A stretch of DNA of 64,000 nucleotides from Thermus brockianus. Lineage in GTDB: Bacteria > Deinococcota > Deinococci > Deinococcales > Thermaceae. A program made the translations under genes and the position numbers. The notes below the pieces were generated by a model. The model ran no database searches. It had not been told where the DNA came from and saw only the letters and a program-made list of their open reading frames with translations. The stretch lies in NCBI RefSeq assembly GCF_001880325.1, contig NZ_CP016312.1, positions 434,001 to 498,000 of the forward strand, given 5' to 3'. Of this stretch, positions 1 through 14,107 are shown piece after piece (within the stretch, counting starts at the first letter, position 1; every line of letters starts with the position of its first letter).

Positions 1-3
1 CCC

Positions 4-24
4 GGGCGGGATGGCCTCCCGCCC
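4..24. terminator. GC-rich hairpin beyond rpiA
   Basis: GGGCGGGA (4-11) pairs with TCCCGCCC (17-24) around a five-base loop. There is no T-run on either side, so it may be a weak terminator or a stabilising 3' hairpin for rpiA or for a gene left of the window. Nothing coding is apparent in 1-64. Confidence 0.4.
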
Positions 25-64
25 TAGCGCCGGGGCATGCCCTTCATGGGAAGGAGTTTACACC

Positions 65-1220
<1,156 letters not shown>

Positions 1221-1221
<1 letters not shown>

Positions 1222-1706
1222 TATAGCTTGTAGCCGAAGCGGCGGAGGAGGTCCTTGCGCCAGGCCACCTCGGCCTCGTCCTCCACCCCGAGGGGCTTAA
1301 ACCCGTCCATCACCCCCAGGATGGCCCGCTGCTCCCCTTCCTCCGCCACCACCACCTTGAGGGGGTTGGCGGTGGCGGCGAAGATGCGCACCACCTCGGG
1401 GCAGGCCTTCACCGCATGGAGGACGTTGATGGGGAAAAACCCCTCCCCCAGGACGATGAGGAAGGTGTGCCCCGCCGCCAGGTTCAGGAGGTTTTTCACC
1501 GCCAGCTCCACCAAGCCCTCGTTCGTGCCCGAACGGCGGATGAGGCGCTTGCCGCTCGCCTCGGAGAAGGCGAGGCCGAACTGGATGCCGGGCACGGCGG
1601 TCACCAAGGCCTCGTGCAGGTCCTCCACGGTCTTGATGAAGTGGGCCTGGCCCAGGATCACGTTCAGGTTGTCCGGCTTTTCAATGGGGATGAGCTTGAG
1701 CTCCAT
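1221..1706 (-). CDS. COG1839/PF04008 protein, 'adenosine-specific kinase' family
   Basis: The 161-residue protein matches the small family annotated as adenosine-specific kinase; the enzymatic role is weakly established. Family features seen are the LKLIPIEKP start, the FGLAFSEASG stretch and the LGEGFFPINVL region. It lacks a P-loop, so it is not a classical kinase. The ATG at 1706 is preceded by TACAAT six bases upstream, which makes this the leaderless first gene of the unit that continues into bcp and rpiA. Pairing with redox and pentose phosphate genes does not reveal its job. Confidence 0.82.
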
Positions 1707-1712
1707 GGGGCC

Positions 1713-1718
1713 ATTGTA
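1713..1718 (-). promoter_or_regulatory. -10 box of COG1839-bcp-rpiA unit
   Basis: TACAAT on the minus strand ends six bases before the ATG at 1706 with no Shine-Dalgarno, the leaderless arrangement. No convincing -35. Confidence 0.6.
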
Positions 1719-1757
1719 CCCGTGGGCCAGGCCCCCATGCCGGGGGGCTCTCCGGTG

Positions 1758-1763
1758 TAGCAT
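1758..1763 (+). promoter_or_regulatory. -10 box of mqnC
   Basis: TAGCAT ends seven bases before the mqnC ATG (1771). It lies 40 bp from the divergent -10 box at 1713-1718. Confidence 0.55.
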
Positions 1764-1770
1764 AGGGGGC

Positions 1771-2904
1771 ATGGACGTCCTGGAGAAGGCCGTGGCCGGG
1801 GAGAGGCTTTCGGAAAGGGAGGTCCTCGCCCTCTTTGACCTCCCCCTTCCCGAACTGGCCGCCGCCGCCCACGAGGTGCGGCTCAAGAAGACCGACCCCG
1901 AGGTGGTCACCTTCCTCATAGACCGCAACATCAACTACACCAACGTCTGCACCGTGGCCTGCGCCTTCTGCGCCTTCTACCGCACCAAACGCCAGAAGGA
2001 CGCCTACACCCTAAGCTACGAGGAGATCGCCAGGAAGGTGGAGGAACTCTACCAGGTGGGGGGAAGGCGCATCCTCATGCAGGGCGGGGTGAACCCCGAC
2101 CTCCCCCTGGAGTGGTACCTGGACCTCCTCCGCTACCTCAAGGAACGGTTCCCCGACCTCCGGATTGACGCCTTTAGCCCCGAGGAGATCCTGGGCCTGG
2201 AGCGCCTCACGGGCCTTAGGGCCGAGGCCATCCTGGAAAAGCTCAAAGCGGCGGGGCTGGACGGGATGCCGGGGGCGGGGGCGGAGATCCTGGTGGACGA
2301 GGTGCGGCACAAAGCGGCCCCCGCCCGCATCAAGACAGCGGACTGGTACCGCATCGTGGATGCCGCCCAGGCCCTGGGCCTCTACACCCTGGCCAGCATG
2401 GTGATCGGGTTTGGGGAAGGCACCAAGGAGCGCACCGCCCACCTCCTCGGCCTCCGCGCCCAGCAGGATCGGGCCCAGGAGCGCTACAAAAACGGCTTTG
2501 CCGCCTTCGCCCTTTGGACGTTACAGGTGGAACACACCCGCCTCAAGGGCAAGGCGCCCGGGGCCACGGCCCACGAGTACCTGAAGACCTTGAGCATCGC
2601 CCGGCTCGCCCTGGACAACTTCGCCCACTTCCAAGCCTCCTGGCCCACCCTGGGCTTCAAGGTGGCCCAGGCCGCCCTCTACTACGGGGCAGACGACTTC
2701 GGGAGCACCATGCTGGAGGAGAACGTGGTCTCGGCCGCTGGGGGGCACGGCCGCACCCACGCCACGGTGCGCCAGATCGTGCGCCACATCGTGGATGCGG
2801 GCTTTAGGCCGGCGGAGCGGGACCCCCTTTACCGCATCCTCCGCTACCCCGACCCCGAGGCCATCCTGAGGGAGCCCGAGCCCCTGGAGCTACCCCTGGC
2901 CTAG
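1771..2904 (+). CDS. mqnC: Cyclic dehypoxanthinyl futalosine synthase (radical SAM)
   Basis: Radical-SAM enzyme of the futalosine route to menaquinone, cyclising dehypoxanthinyl futalosine. The 377-residue product has the cluster motif CTVACAFC (CX3CX2C) near residue 60, followed by AFYRTKRQKDAYTLS. The glycine-rich stretch PGAGAEILVDEVR and the ENVVSAAGG segment near the C terminus are typical of MqnC rather than MqnE. The start at 1771 follows a -10 box by seven bases. It shares a CTAG with the convergent ABC permease, so both stop codons overlap. No other mqn gene is in the window. Confidence 0.93.
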   Translation: MDVLEKAVAGERLSEREVLALFDLPLPELAAAAHEVRLKKTDPEVVTFLIDRNINYTNVCTVACAFCAFYRTKRQKDAYTLSYEEIARKVEELYQVGGRRILMQGGVNPDLPLEWYLDLLRYLKERFPDLRIDAFSPEEILGLERLTGLRAEAILEKLKAAGLDGMPGAGAEILVDEVRHKAAPARIKTADWYRIVDAAQALGLYTLASMVIGFGEGTKERTAHLLGLRAQQDRAQERYKNGFAAFALWTLQVEHTRLKGKAPGATAHEYLKTLSIARLALDNFAHFQASWPTLGFKVAQAALYYGADDFGSTMLEENVVSAAGGHGRTHATVRQIVRHIVDAGFRPAERDPLYRILRYPDPEAILREPEPLELPLA

Positions 2905-3728
2905 CCCGTGCGCTTGAGCTTTCCGGTGCGCTTGGCCCAGCGCTCCGCCAGACCGAACACCCAAAGGCCCAAGGGGATGAAGGCAACCCCCATGAGGAGG
3001 AGGACCACGAGCTCCGGGAGCACCGCCCCCAAGGGGGCCCCTACCAGGTGGCCGGGGGCGGAGTCCGGGTGCTGGATGCCCAGGAGCTTGCGGCTGGCCT
3101 CGAGGGCGTAGGTGGCGGGGGAGATGTAGGCCAAGGGCTGGAGCCAGGTGGGCAAGACGGAAACCGGGTAGTAGATGCCGGACACCAAGAGCAAGACCCC
3201 CTGGAGGATGTTGGTGGCCTGGGCCCCGTTTTCTGGGCTCATCACCGGCAGGATGGCGGCCATGAGCCCTAGGCCCATGAAGGCCAGGCTCCCCACCAAA
3301 AGCACCACCAACACCCCCCAAAGGTTGGCCCCGGCAAGGTCCAGATCCACGAAAAGTGCCAGACCCAACAGGATCACCCCGGTGCGCACCACGCTGTAGA
3401 AGGTGGCGAAGAGGCTCACCCCCAAAAGGTGGACCAGGCGGGACACCGGGGCCATGAAGGTGTACTCCAGGGTGCCCTCCCAACGCTCGTAGGCGATGGA
3501 GTTGGCGATCTCCTGGTACATGGCGGAAAGGTAGCTCCAAAGGAGCGCTCCTAAGATCAAAGTGAGGGTGAGGCGGAAATCCCCCTGGGCCACCCCGATG
3601 AGGGCGATGGTGGCGGCGTTGACGATGGTGTAAAAGGTGAAGACCACCACCCAGGAGAAGTAGCGCCGCGTCAGGTGGAAGTCGCGGAAGACAAAAGCCC
3701 ACATGGGCAAGAGATACCTACGAAGCAT
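2901..3728 (-). CDS. ABC-2 type exporter, permease subunit
   Basis: Membrane half of an ABC-2 exporter. The 275-residue protein has about six hydrophobic segments, starting after the basic N terminus MLRRYLLPMWAFVFRD. The conserved ABC-2 patch IAYERWEGTLEYTFMAPVSR is at about residues 78-97, and GIYYPVSVLPTWLQ sits before the fifth helix. The ATG at 3728 has a Shine-Dalgarno (GAGGAGGG) inside the end of the ATPase gene and overlaps it by 11 bases, which indicates coupled translation. The substrate cannot be told from sequence. Confidence 0.88.
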   Translation of the reverse strand: MLRRYLLPMWAFVFRDFHLTRRYFSWVVVFTFYTIVNAATIALIGVAQGDFRLTLTLILGALLWSYLSAMYQEIANSIAYERWEGTLEYTFMAPVSRLVHLLGVSLFATFYSVVRTGVILLGLALFVDLDLAGANLWGVLVVLLVGSLAFMGLGLMAAILPVMSPENGAQATNILQGVLLLVSGIYYPVSVLPTWLQPLAYISPATYALEASRKLLGIQHPDSAPGHLVGAPLGAVLPELVVLLLMGVAFIPLGLWVFGLAERWAKRTGKLKRTG

Positions 3729-4497
3729 CGGTTCCCTCCTCGAGGCCTTCCCCCGTCATTCGCAAGAAGGCTTCCTCCAGGTTCCCAGCCCCGGCCATGG
3801 CCTTAAGCTCCTCCACCGTCCCCTCCGCCACCAGCCTTCCCCGCACCAGGAAGCCCACCCGGTGGGCCAGGCGCTCCGCCTCGGCCATGTCGTGGGTGGT
3901 GAGGAGGAGGGTGGTGCCCTCCTCCCGCCTGAGTTCCTCCAGGAAACCCTGCACGTCCCGGCGGCTTCGCGGGTCTAGGCCCGTGGTGGGCTCGTCCAGG
4001 AGGAGGAGGGGCGGGCGGATGAGGAGGGCGCGGGCGATGGCCACCTTCTGTTGCATACCCCGGCTCATCTCCTCTAGGGGGTCGTCAAAGCGCCGGGTTT
4101 CCAAGCCAAGCCGCTCCAAGATGGCCATGGCCCGCCGCTCCGCCTCCTTGGGGGAGATGCCGTAAAGCTGGGCGGCGAAGAGGAGGTTTTCCCGGGGGGA
4201 GAGTTTCTTGTAAAAGGCGGCGTCCACGCTCACCCGGCCAATCCTTTCCCGCACCCGCCGTTCCCCCTCGGGCAAGGGATAGCCCAGGATGCGCACCCGA
4301 CCGGCATCGGGCACGAGCAAGGTGGAAAGGATGCGGATCAAGGTGGACTTGCCGGAACCGTTGGGCCCCAAGAGGGCGTAGGTCTCCCCTTCCGCCACCC
4401 GGAAGGAAACCCCTTTCAGGGCCCACTCCTCCTGCCTACGGCCGAAGGTGGTCTTGCGGAATACCTTGGAAAGGTTTTCTACTTCAATGGCCCACAC
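3718..4497 (-). CDS. ABC-2 type exporter, ATP-binding subunit
   Basis: Cytosolic ATPase for the permease encoded next. The 259 residues contain Walker A GPNGSGKST near 44, a degenerate signature EEMSRGMQQKVAIARAL near 145 in place of LSGGQ, Walker B LLLLDEPTTGLD and the switch histidine in LLTTHDM. The start is a GTG at 4497 with a strong AAGGAGG (4503-4509) directly upstream. The gene follows trpA across 108 bases of hairpin-rich leader, so it may be read from the trp transcript or from its own start. Multidrug, antibiotic or envelope-component export are all possible. Confidence 0.88.
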   Translation of the reverse strand: MWAIEVENLSKVFRKTTFGRRQEEWALKGVSFRVAEGETYALLGPNGSGKSTLIRILSTLLVPDAGRVRILGYPLPEGERRVRERIGRVSVDAAFYKKLSPRENLLFAAQLYGISPKEAERRAMAILERLGLETRRFDDPLEEMSRGMQQKVAIARALLIRPPLLLLDEPTTGLDPRSRRDVQGFLEELRREEGTTLLLTTHDMAEAERLAHRVGFLVRGRLVAEGTVEELKAMAGAGNLEEAFLRMTGEGLEEGTDAS

Positions 4498-4502
4498 GCA
4501 CG

Positions 4503-4581
4503 CCTCCTTAAGGGGTAACCCCTGAAACTAGCGCACCAGCGAAGGAGGCTAGCGGGAAACCCGGGTACCCTCCAAGGTACC
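4503..4581 (-). promoter_or_regulatory. Structured leader between trpA and the ABC exporter
   Basis: Three inverted repeats lie in a row. GGTACC/GGTACC (4564-4569, 4576-4581) has a six-base loop. CTAGC/GCTAG (4528-4532, 4548-4552) follows. AGGGG/CCCCT (4511-4515, 4519-4523) touches the Shine-Dalgarno at 4503-4509. No T-run follows any of them. It could end the trp transcript or control access to the ribosome binding site. I recognise no known riboswitch or T-box consensus. Confidence 0.4.
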
Positions 4582-4605
4582 AGGGCGGGCCCTCGGGCGC
4601 AAGTC

Positions 4606-6599
<1,994 letters not shown>

Positions 6600-6605
6600 C
6601 TTCAC

Positions 6606-6778
6606 TCTCCAAAAGGCGCCAAGCGCCCAAAGCCCATTTATCCTATCGCCTTAAACCGACAGGGAAAAGGCCAGGGCCTCGGTAGCGCCCGTGCTTCCTT
6701 TTGAAGGCGAAGGGGGTTCTTACCCGCATAGGCCTAGGGTAGAGGGTCTTGCCCCGCCCTGCAAGTAGACTGGGGAAC
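6606..6778. other. Divergent intergenic region trpB/thyX
   Basis: 173 bases without a gene. On the minus strand TAGGAT/GATAAAT at about 6636-6646 is a possible -10 for trpBA, leaving a leader of roughly 40 bases. On the plus strand TAGACT at 6766-6771 serves thyX. No convincing -35 hexamers or attenuator peptide rich in Trp codons were seen. Confidence 0.4.
6766..6771 (+). promoter_or_regulatory. -10 box of thyX
   Basis: TAGACT ends seven bases before the ATG at 6779; leaderless arrangement. Confidence 0.55.
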
Positions 6779-9614
<2,836 letters not shown>

Positions 9615-9622
9615 CCGCTGGG

Positions 9623-9628
9623 TATAAT
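9623..9628 (+). promoter_or_regulatory. -10 box of the BMP binding-protein gene
   Basis: A perfect TATAAT followed by a leader of about 25 bases with AGGAGG just before the ATG at 9660. No clear -35. The full -10 and Shine-Dalgarno fit strong expression of a binding protein. Confidence 0.65.
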
Positions 9629-9659
9629 AGCCCCTGGCGAATAGCCGTAGGAGGTGAGC

Positions 9660-10784
9660 ATGAAACGTGTACTGGCGCTTCTTGGGGTTCTGGCCCTGGG
9701 CCTAAGCCTGGCCCAGGTGCGGGTGGGCATCGCCTTTGACGCCGGCGGCAAGTTTGACCGCTCCTTCAACCAGTCCGCCTGGGAAGGGGCGCAGAAGGCG
9801 GCCAAGGACTTTGGGGTAAGGCTCTTTGACTTTGAGCCCGCCGACCCCTCCCAGGTGGGGCAGGGCATCCGCACCTTCGCCGAGGAGGGCTTTGACCTGG
9901 TGATCGGCGTGGGCTTCGCCAACGAGCCCGCCATCACCGCCACGGCCAGGGAGTTCCCCAGGGTGAGGTTCGCCGTGATTGACGCCGTGCCCGGGGAGGG
10001 GAAGCTGGCCAACGCCGTGGGGCTCGTGTTCCGCGAGCACGAGGGGAGCTTCCTGGTGGGCTACATCGCCGGCAAGCTGAGCCGCACCGGGGTGGTGGGC
10101 TTCATCGGCGGCATGGACATCCCCCTCATCCACAAGTTTGAGGCGGGCTTCCGCGCCGGGGCGGAGTACGCCTTCAAGGAGGACAAGATCCAGGGCAAGG
10201 TCCTGGTGGGCTACGTGGGGAACACCCCCGCCGCCTGGAACGACCCCGCCAAGGCCAAGGAGATCGCCGCCGCCCAGGTGCGCCAGGGCGCCGACATCAT
10301 CTACGCCGCCGCCGGTGGGTCGGGGCTCGGGCTCATTGACTACGTGAAGCAGACCAAGTGCCTCAAGGAGGGCGGCAACGTCCGCTTCGTGCGCAAGGCG
10401 GACCCCTACGCCAAGGTGGCCAAGTACGCCGACTACACCCGGGCCTGTGGCACCGACGGCACCAAGGCCACGCCCCTCTTCTTCATCGGCGTGGACGCCA
10501 ACCAGAACTACCTGGGCGACACGGACAACAACCCCGCCACCCTCAACCACGGCCTCACCTCCATGATGAAGCGGGTGGACGTGGCCACTTACGAGGTCAT
10601 CAAGAGCGTGGTGCAGAAGAGCTTCAAGGGCGGGGTGCGGGAGTTCGGCTTGAGCAACAACGGGGTAGGTTACGCCCTGGACGAGTACAACAAGGCCCTG
10701 ATTCCGGCGGGCGTGGTGAGCCGGTTGGAAGTGCTCAAGCAGCAGATCATCAAGGGCCAGCTCAAGGTGCCGGAAACCCGCTAA
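9660..10784 (+). CDS. BMP-family ABC transporter substrate-binding protein
   Basis: Extracytoplasmic binding protein of the basic membrane protein (PnrA/Med) family, whose known members bind purine nucleosides. The 374 residues start with signal peptide MKRVLALLGVLALGLSLAQ with a probable Ala-Gln cleavage. There is no lipobox cysteine, unlike many BMP lipoproteins. Family motifs are DAGGKFDRSFNQSAWEG, GFIGGMDIPLIHKFEAGFRAGAEY and AAGGSGLG. The ATG at 9660 is chosen over a GTG six bases upstream by its spacing to AGGAGG. An intrinsic terminator separates it from its ATPase gene. Confidence 0.92.
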   Translation: MKRVLALLGVLALGLSLAQVRVGIAFDAGGKFDRSFNQSAWEGAQKAAKDFGVRLFDFEPADPSQVGQGIRTFAEEGFDLVIGVGFANEPAITATAREFPRVRFAVIDAVPGEGKLANAVGLVFREHEGSFLVGYIAGKLSRTGVVGFIGGMDIPLIHKFEAGFRAGAEYAFKEDKIQGKVLVGYVGNTPAAWNDPAKAKEIAAAQVRQGADIIYAAAGGSGLGLIDYVKQTKCLKEGGNVRFVRKADPYAKVAKYADYTRACGTDGTKATPLFFIGVDANQNYLGDTDNNPATLNHGLTSMMKRVDVATYEVIKSVVQKSFKGGVREFGLSNNGVGYALDEYNKALIPAGVVSRLEVLKQQIIKGQLKVPETR

Positions 10785-10800
10785 GGCGGGGGGACTTGCG

Positions 10801-10825
10801 AGCCGGGGCTTGCCCCCGGCTTTTT
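10801..10825 (+). terminator. Intrinsic terminator after the BMP gene
   Basis: AGCCGGGG (10801-10808) pairs with CCCCGGCT (10814-10821) around a five-base loop and runs into TTTTT. The next gene's -10 box begins directly after the T-run. Confidence 0.8.
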
Positions 10826-10826
10826 G

Positions 10827-10832
10827 TATACT
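10827..10832 (+). promoter_or_regulatory. -10 box of the nucleoside ABC ATPase
   Basis: TATACT ends six bases before the GTG at 10839, in the tail of the preceding terminator. Confidence 0.55.
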
Positions 10833-10838
10833 CCTCCC

Positions 10839-12329
10839 GTGAAGAAGGCCCTGGTCCTTAAGGACATCACCAAGCGCTTCCCCCTGGTCCTCGCCAACGA
10901 CCACATCTCCTTGGACCTGGAGTGGGGCGAGGTCCTGGCCCTGGTGGGGGAAAACGGGGCGGGAAAGTCCACCCTCATGAAGATCGTCTACGGCCTCCAG
11001 CCCCCGGACGAGGGGGAGATGTGGGTGGACGGCAGGCCCTACCGGCCGAGAAGCCCCCTGGACGCCATCGCCGCCGGCATCGGTATGGTGCACCAGCACT
11101 TCATGCTGGTGGAACCCTTTACGGTCTTGGAAAACCTGGTCCTGGGCCTGGAGCCCGGAAGCCCCCTTTACCTGGACCTCGAGGCCGCAAGGAAGCGCGC
11201 CCAACGCCTCATGGAGGAGCTCGGCTTCCAGGTTCCCCTGGACGAGCGCATTGAAAACCTTCCCGTGGGCCTGCAACAACGGGTGGAGATCCTCAAGGCC
11301 CTTTACCGTGAGGCCAAAATCCTCATCCTGGACGAGCCCACCGCCGTCCTCACCCCCCAGGAGGCGGAGGAGCTTTTCCGCTTCCTCAGGGCCTACGTGG
11401 CCCAGGGCAACGCCGCCATCTTCATCAGCCACAAGCTCAAGGAGGTGCTGGCCGTTTCCGACCGGGTCACGGTGATCCGGGACGGGAAGGTGGTGGGCAC
11501 GGTGCGCACCCCGGAAACCTCCCTGGAGGCCCTCGCCCGGATGATGGTGGGGAGGGAGGTGGTCCTACGGGTGCAAAAGGGCCCGGCCAGGCCCGGCGAG
11601 GTGGTCTTAGAGCTGGAAAACTTCGCCGCCCCGCCCCGGCTCAAGGGGGTGAGCTTCCAGGTGCGGGCGGGGGAGATCGTGGGCATCGCCGGGGTAGAGG
11701 GGAACGGCCAGACCGAGCTGGTGGAAGCCCTAACCGGCCTCCGCCGCCACCAGGGGGTGGCCCGCTACCTGGGCAAGCCCCTTCCCACCCTGGCCCGGGC
11801 GGTGCGGGAACTGGGCATAAGCCACGTCCCCGAGGACCGGCATGCCCGGGGCCTCGTGTTGGACTTCTCCGTGCGGGAAAACGCCATCCTGGGCGACCAG
11901 CACAGGCCCCCCTTCCGGGGCTTTTTGGGCTTTCTGGACGGCGACGCGATGGAAGCCCACGCCCAGGCCCTGGTGGAGGGGTTTGACGTGCGGCCCCGGT
12001 CCACGGAGCTTTCCGCCAGGCGCTTCTCCGGGGGCAACCAGCAGAAGATCGTGGTGGGCAGGGAGCTTCTGAGGAAGCCCCGCCTCCTCATCGCCGCCCA
12101 GCCCACCCGGGGAGTGGACGTGGGGGCCATTGAGTTCATCCACCAACGCCTCGTGGAAGCCCGGGACCAGGGGATGGGGGTGCTTCTGGTTTCCGCCGAC
12201 CTCTCCGAGGTGCTAAACCTCGCCGACCGCATCCTCGTCATGTACGAGGGGAGGATCGTGGGGGAGCTCTCCCCGGAGGAGGCCACGGAGGAGCGCCTTG
12301 GCCTCCTCATGGCGGGCATCCCCGCCTAG
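10839..12329 (+). CDS. Nucleoside-type ABC transporter, duplicated ATP-binding protein
   Basis: Fused two-domain ATPase of the NupA/RbsA type. The first domain has Walker [10 protein letters not shown] near residue 36, the [12 protein letters not shown] stretch and Walker [15 protein letters not shown]. The second has a degenerate Walker A ([10 protein letters not shown]), signature FSGGNQQK and a Walker B-like [13 protein letters not shown], typical of the asymmetric second half. The GTG at 10839 is preferred because TATACT lies six bases upstream; a TTG at 10824 would extend the protein by five residues. The expected two permease genes do not follow: a convergent gene starts at the next base. 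Confidence 0.92.
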   Translation: MKKALVLKDITKRFPLVLANDHISLDLEWGEVLALVGENGAGKSTLMKIVYGLQPPDEGEMWVDGRPYRPRSPLDAIAAGIGMVHQHFMLVEPFTVLENLVLGLEPGSPLYLDLEAARKRAQRLMEELGFQVPLDERIENLPVGLQQRVEILKALYREAKILILDEPTAVLTPQEAEELFRFLRAYVAQGNAAIFISHKLKEVLAVSDRVTVIRDGKVVGTVRTPETSLEALARMMVGREVVLRVQKGPARPGEVVLELENFAAPPRLKGVSFQVRAGEIVGIAGVEGNGQTELVEALTGLRRHQGVARYLGKPLPTLARAVRELGISHVPEDRHARGLVLDFSVRENAILGDQHRPPFRGFLGFLDGDAMEAHAQALVEGFDVRPRSTELSARRFSGGNQQKIVVGRELLRKPRLLIAAQPTRGVDVGAIEFIHQRLVEARDQGMGVLLVSADLSEVLNLADRILVMYEGRIVGELSPEEATEERLGLLMAGIPA

Positions 12330-13250
12330 CTACTCCCGGAACTCCCCCGCCACCTGCCCCAGGACCACCACCTCGCCCTTCTCCAGGGCGTAGCGCACCC
12401 TTTCCCCCCGGACGAAGCCCTTCTCGTCCCGGCTTTCCACGTTCCCGAAGAGGTAGGCGAAGCCCTCCTTCTCCCGCACCAAGGCCCTGTCCGCTTTGGT
12501 GGTGCGCCCGCCTTGGACGAACTCCACCCCAAATAGCCAAAGGGCCTCCTCGTCCAGAAGGTAGCGGAGGCGTTCCGCCTTGCCCGAAAGGGGCTTTTCC
12601 CCCTCCCGCTTAACCTCTAGGGGGCCTTCCAAAAGGGCCTCGCCGGTATCGTTTTGGTAGCGAAGCCTCCTCCCCTTTACCCGGGTGGCGCCCTCCTCCA
12701 CGTAGACCTCCCCGGGAACGGGGTTGGCCTCGAGGCGCCCCTCCTCCTCCAGGTACCGGGCGTTTCCCCCAGAAAGGGAAAGGGTCTCCTCGCTTCCCCG
12801 CTCCACCACGGCCAAGGGCCCCGAGGCCCGCACCGCTTCGCCCAGGCGCACCTCCACCCCCCTAGGGTCAAAGAGGACGAGGCGGAGGTACCTCTCCCCC
12901 TTCCCCTCCCCCGCCCGGCGCAGGCGAAGGAGGTGGGGAAGCCCCTCCCGGGTGAGGTCGGGGTTGTAGGCGGCCTCCACCCGGTCCCCCACCCGAAGCC
13001 CCTCCTCCACAGCGCTTCCCCCGTCGCGGAAAAAGGCCCGCCCCCCCACCGTCACCTGGGTCTCGCCCAACGCCTCCAACTCCCCCACCAGGAGGTCCCC
13101 GTAGTCGGCGTAGAAGAGGCTATCCTCCTCCCCGCTCACCCAGGCCACCACCTTCTTTTCCTTGCGGACGAGCTCCACCTCGGGGCGGAAGGCCTCCTGG
13201 GCCAGGGCGAGAAGGAGGGCCAGGGCGAGGCCCAGGAGGAAAGGGCGCAT
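12330..13250 (-). CDS. OstA/LptA-like exported protein (second copy)
   Basis: The 306-residue protein has a signal peptide (MRPFLLGLALALLLALAQ) and a beta-rich body. Its C-terminal half resembles OstA/LptA repeats: EVYVEEGATRVKGRRLRYQ, then GEALLEGPLEVKREGEK and RVRYALEKGEVVVLGQV, each 'write-out then cancel' strand pair being characteristic. In LPS bacteria such jelly-roll proteins form the periplasmic bridge for LPS. The ATG at 13250 shares its A with the upstream stop (TGATG). It is the third gene of the LptC-LptA-LptA-like set and ends against the convergent ATPase with no spacer. Confidence 0.75.
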   Translation of the reverse strand: MRPFLLGLALALLLALAQEAFRPEVELVRKEKKVVAWVSGEEDSLFYADYGDLLVGELEALGETQVTVGGRAFFRDGGSAVEEGLRVGDRVEAAYNPDLTREGLPHLLRLRRAGEGKGERYLRLVLFDPRGVEVRLGEAVRASGPLAVVERGSEETLSLSGGNARYLEEEGRLEANPVPGEVYVEEGATRVKGRRLRYQNDTGEALLEGPLEVKREGEKPLSGKAERLRYLLDEEALWLFGVEFVQGGRTTKADRALVREKEGFAYLFGNVESRDEKGFVRGERVRYALEKGEVVVLGQVAGEFRE

Positions 13251-14107
13251 CACTTCTCCCCGAGCTTCTTAAACTCCTCGGTGGGCAGCCGGAAGGCCCG
13301 GCCGTAGACCCGCACCTGGTGGCGGTTCACGTTGTGGAGGAGGGTGCTTCCGGAAAGCTTGAAGCCCTCCTTCTTGTTCTCGCTCAACGCCGGCCTTCCC
13401 AAGACGATGGCCTCCCCCGTGGTGTCGTCGTAGTAGAGGCTATCCCCCACCGTGACCAGGTCCCCGTCCACCAGGCGCACCCCCCCCGTGGCGATGAGGC
13501 GCTTGGGGCCGGTGAGGCTCCGCACCTCCTTGGCCCGGATGACCAGGTCCCCGTCCCGGCGCTTGCGGGTGAGGACCACCTCCTTGGCGTCCGTGAAAAC
13601 GGCGAGGCCCCTTTCCTCCTCGTAGTAGACGAAGCCCGCCCGCCCCTCCTGGTTGCCGCTTTTGAGGAGGGCGTTTTCGCTCGTGGAGGTGTCCGTGTCC
13701 ACCTGGAAGGCCATGCGGCCCGCCTCCACCTCCACGGGGTCCTCCCCGGGCTTGGGCTCCTGGCGCATGCGGGCAGGCCCCAAGAGCTCCCCCTCCCCCG
13801 TCTTCTCCCGGTAGACCAAGACGGGCCCCCGGGCCTCCACCCGGCCCCGGCGCACCACCACGCCCCCTTCAAAGCGGGCCTCCCTTTCCCCTTCCGCCTC
13901 CTGCATGGTCTTGCCCTTGGGGGCGGTGAGGGTGGCCTTGGGGGCCTGGATGGTGAGGTCCTTAACCCGCCCCCTCACCTCCCCCTCAAAGGTCCAGGGA
14001 CCATAGCGCAGGTCCCCCGAAAGCCTGCCCCCTTCCACCTGGATAACCCGCACATTGGAAGCCGCCAGCGCCAAACCGAGTAGGGCCAACACCCACGCTT
14101 TTTTCAC
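13250..14107 (-). CDS. OstA/LptA-like exported protein (first copy)
   Basis: The 285-residue protein begins with a short basic signal peptide (MKKAWVLALLGLALAAS). Repeated motifs such as ARFEGGVVVRRGRVEARGPVL and RLIATGGVRLVDGDLVTVGDSLYYDDTTGEA are the beta-jelly-roll units of the OstA N-terminal/LptA family. The start is a GTG at 14107 overlapping the LptC-like stop (GTGA) with AGGAGG upstream. Function is inferred as transport of an outer-membrane lipid or glycolipid across the periplasm, not shown for Thermus. Confidence 0.78.
   Translation of the reverse strand: MKKAWVLALLGLALAASNVRVIQVEGGRLSGDLRYGPWTFEGEVRGRVKDLTIQAPKATLTAPKGKTMQEAEGEREARFEGGVVVRRGRVEARGPVLVYREKTGEGELLGPARMRQEPKPGEDPVEVEAGRMAFQVDTDTSTSENALLKSGNQEGRAGFVYYEEERGLAVFTDAKEVVLTRKRRDGDLVIRAKEVRSLTGPKRLIATGGVRLVDGDLVTVGDSLYYDDTTGEAIVLGRPALSENKKEGFKLSGSTLLHNVNRHQVRVYGRAFRLPTEEFKKLGEK

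Noticed and set aside
4498-4605. Plus-strand text resembling the end of a TPP riboswitch (ACCAGCGAAGG)
   Set aside because: The conserved CTGAGA and the rest of the core are missing, and no plus-strand gene lies downstream.
10810-10832. TTGCCC/TATACT as a -35/-10 pair before the nucleoside ATPase
   Set aside because: The spacing is only 11 bases and TTGCCC is part of the terminator stem.
9702-11432. Long minus-strand open frame of 576 codons opposite the BMP and ATPase genes
   Set aside because: It is a mirror of two recognisable plus-strand genes and has no homology; long antisense frames are common in such GC-rich DNA.
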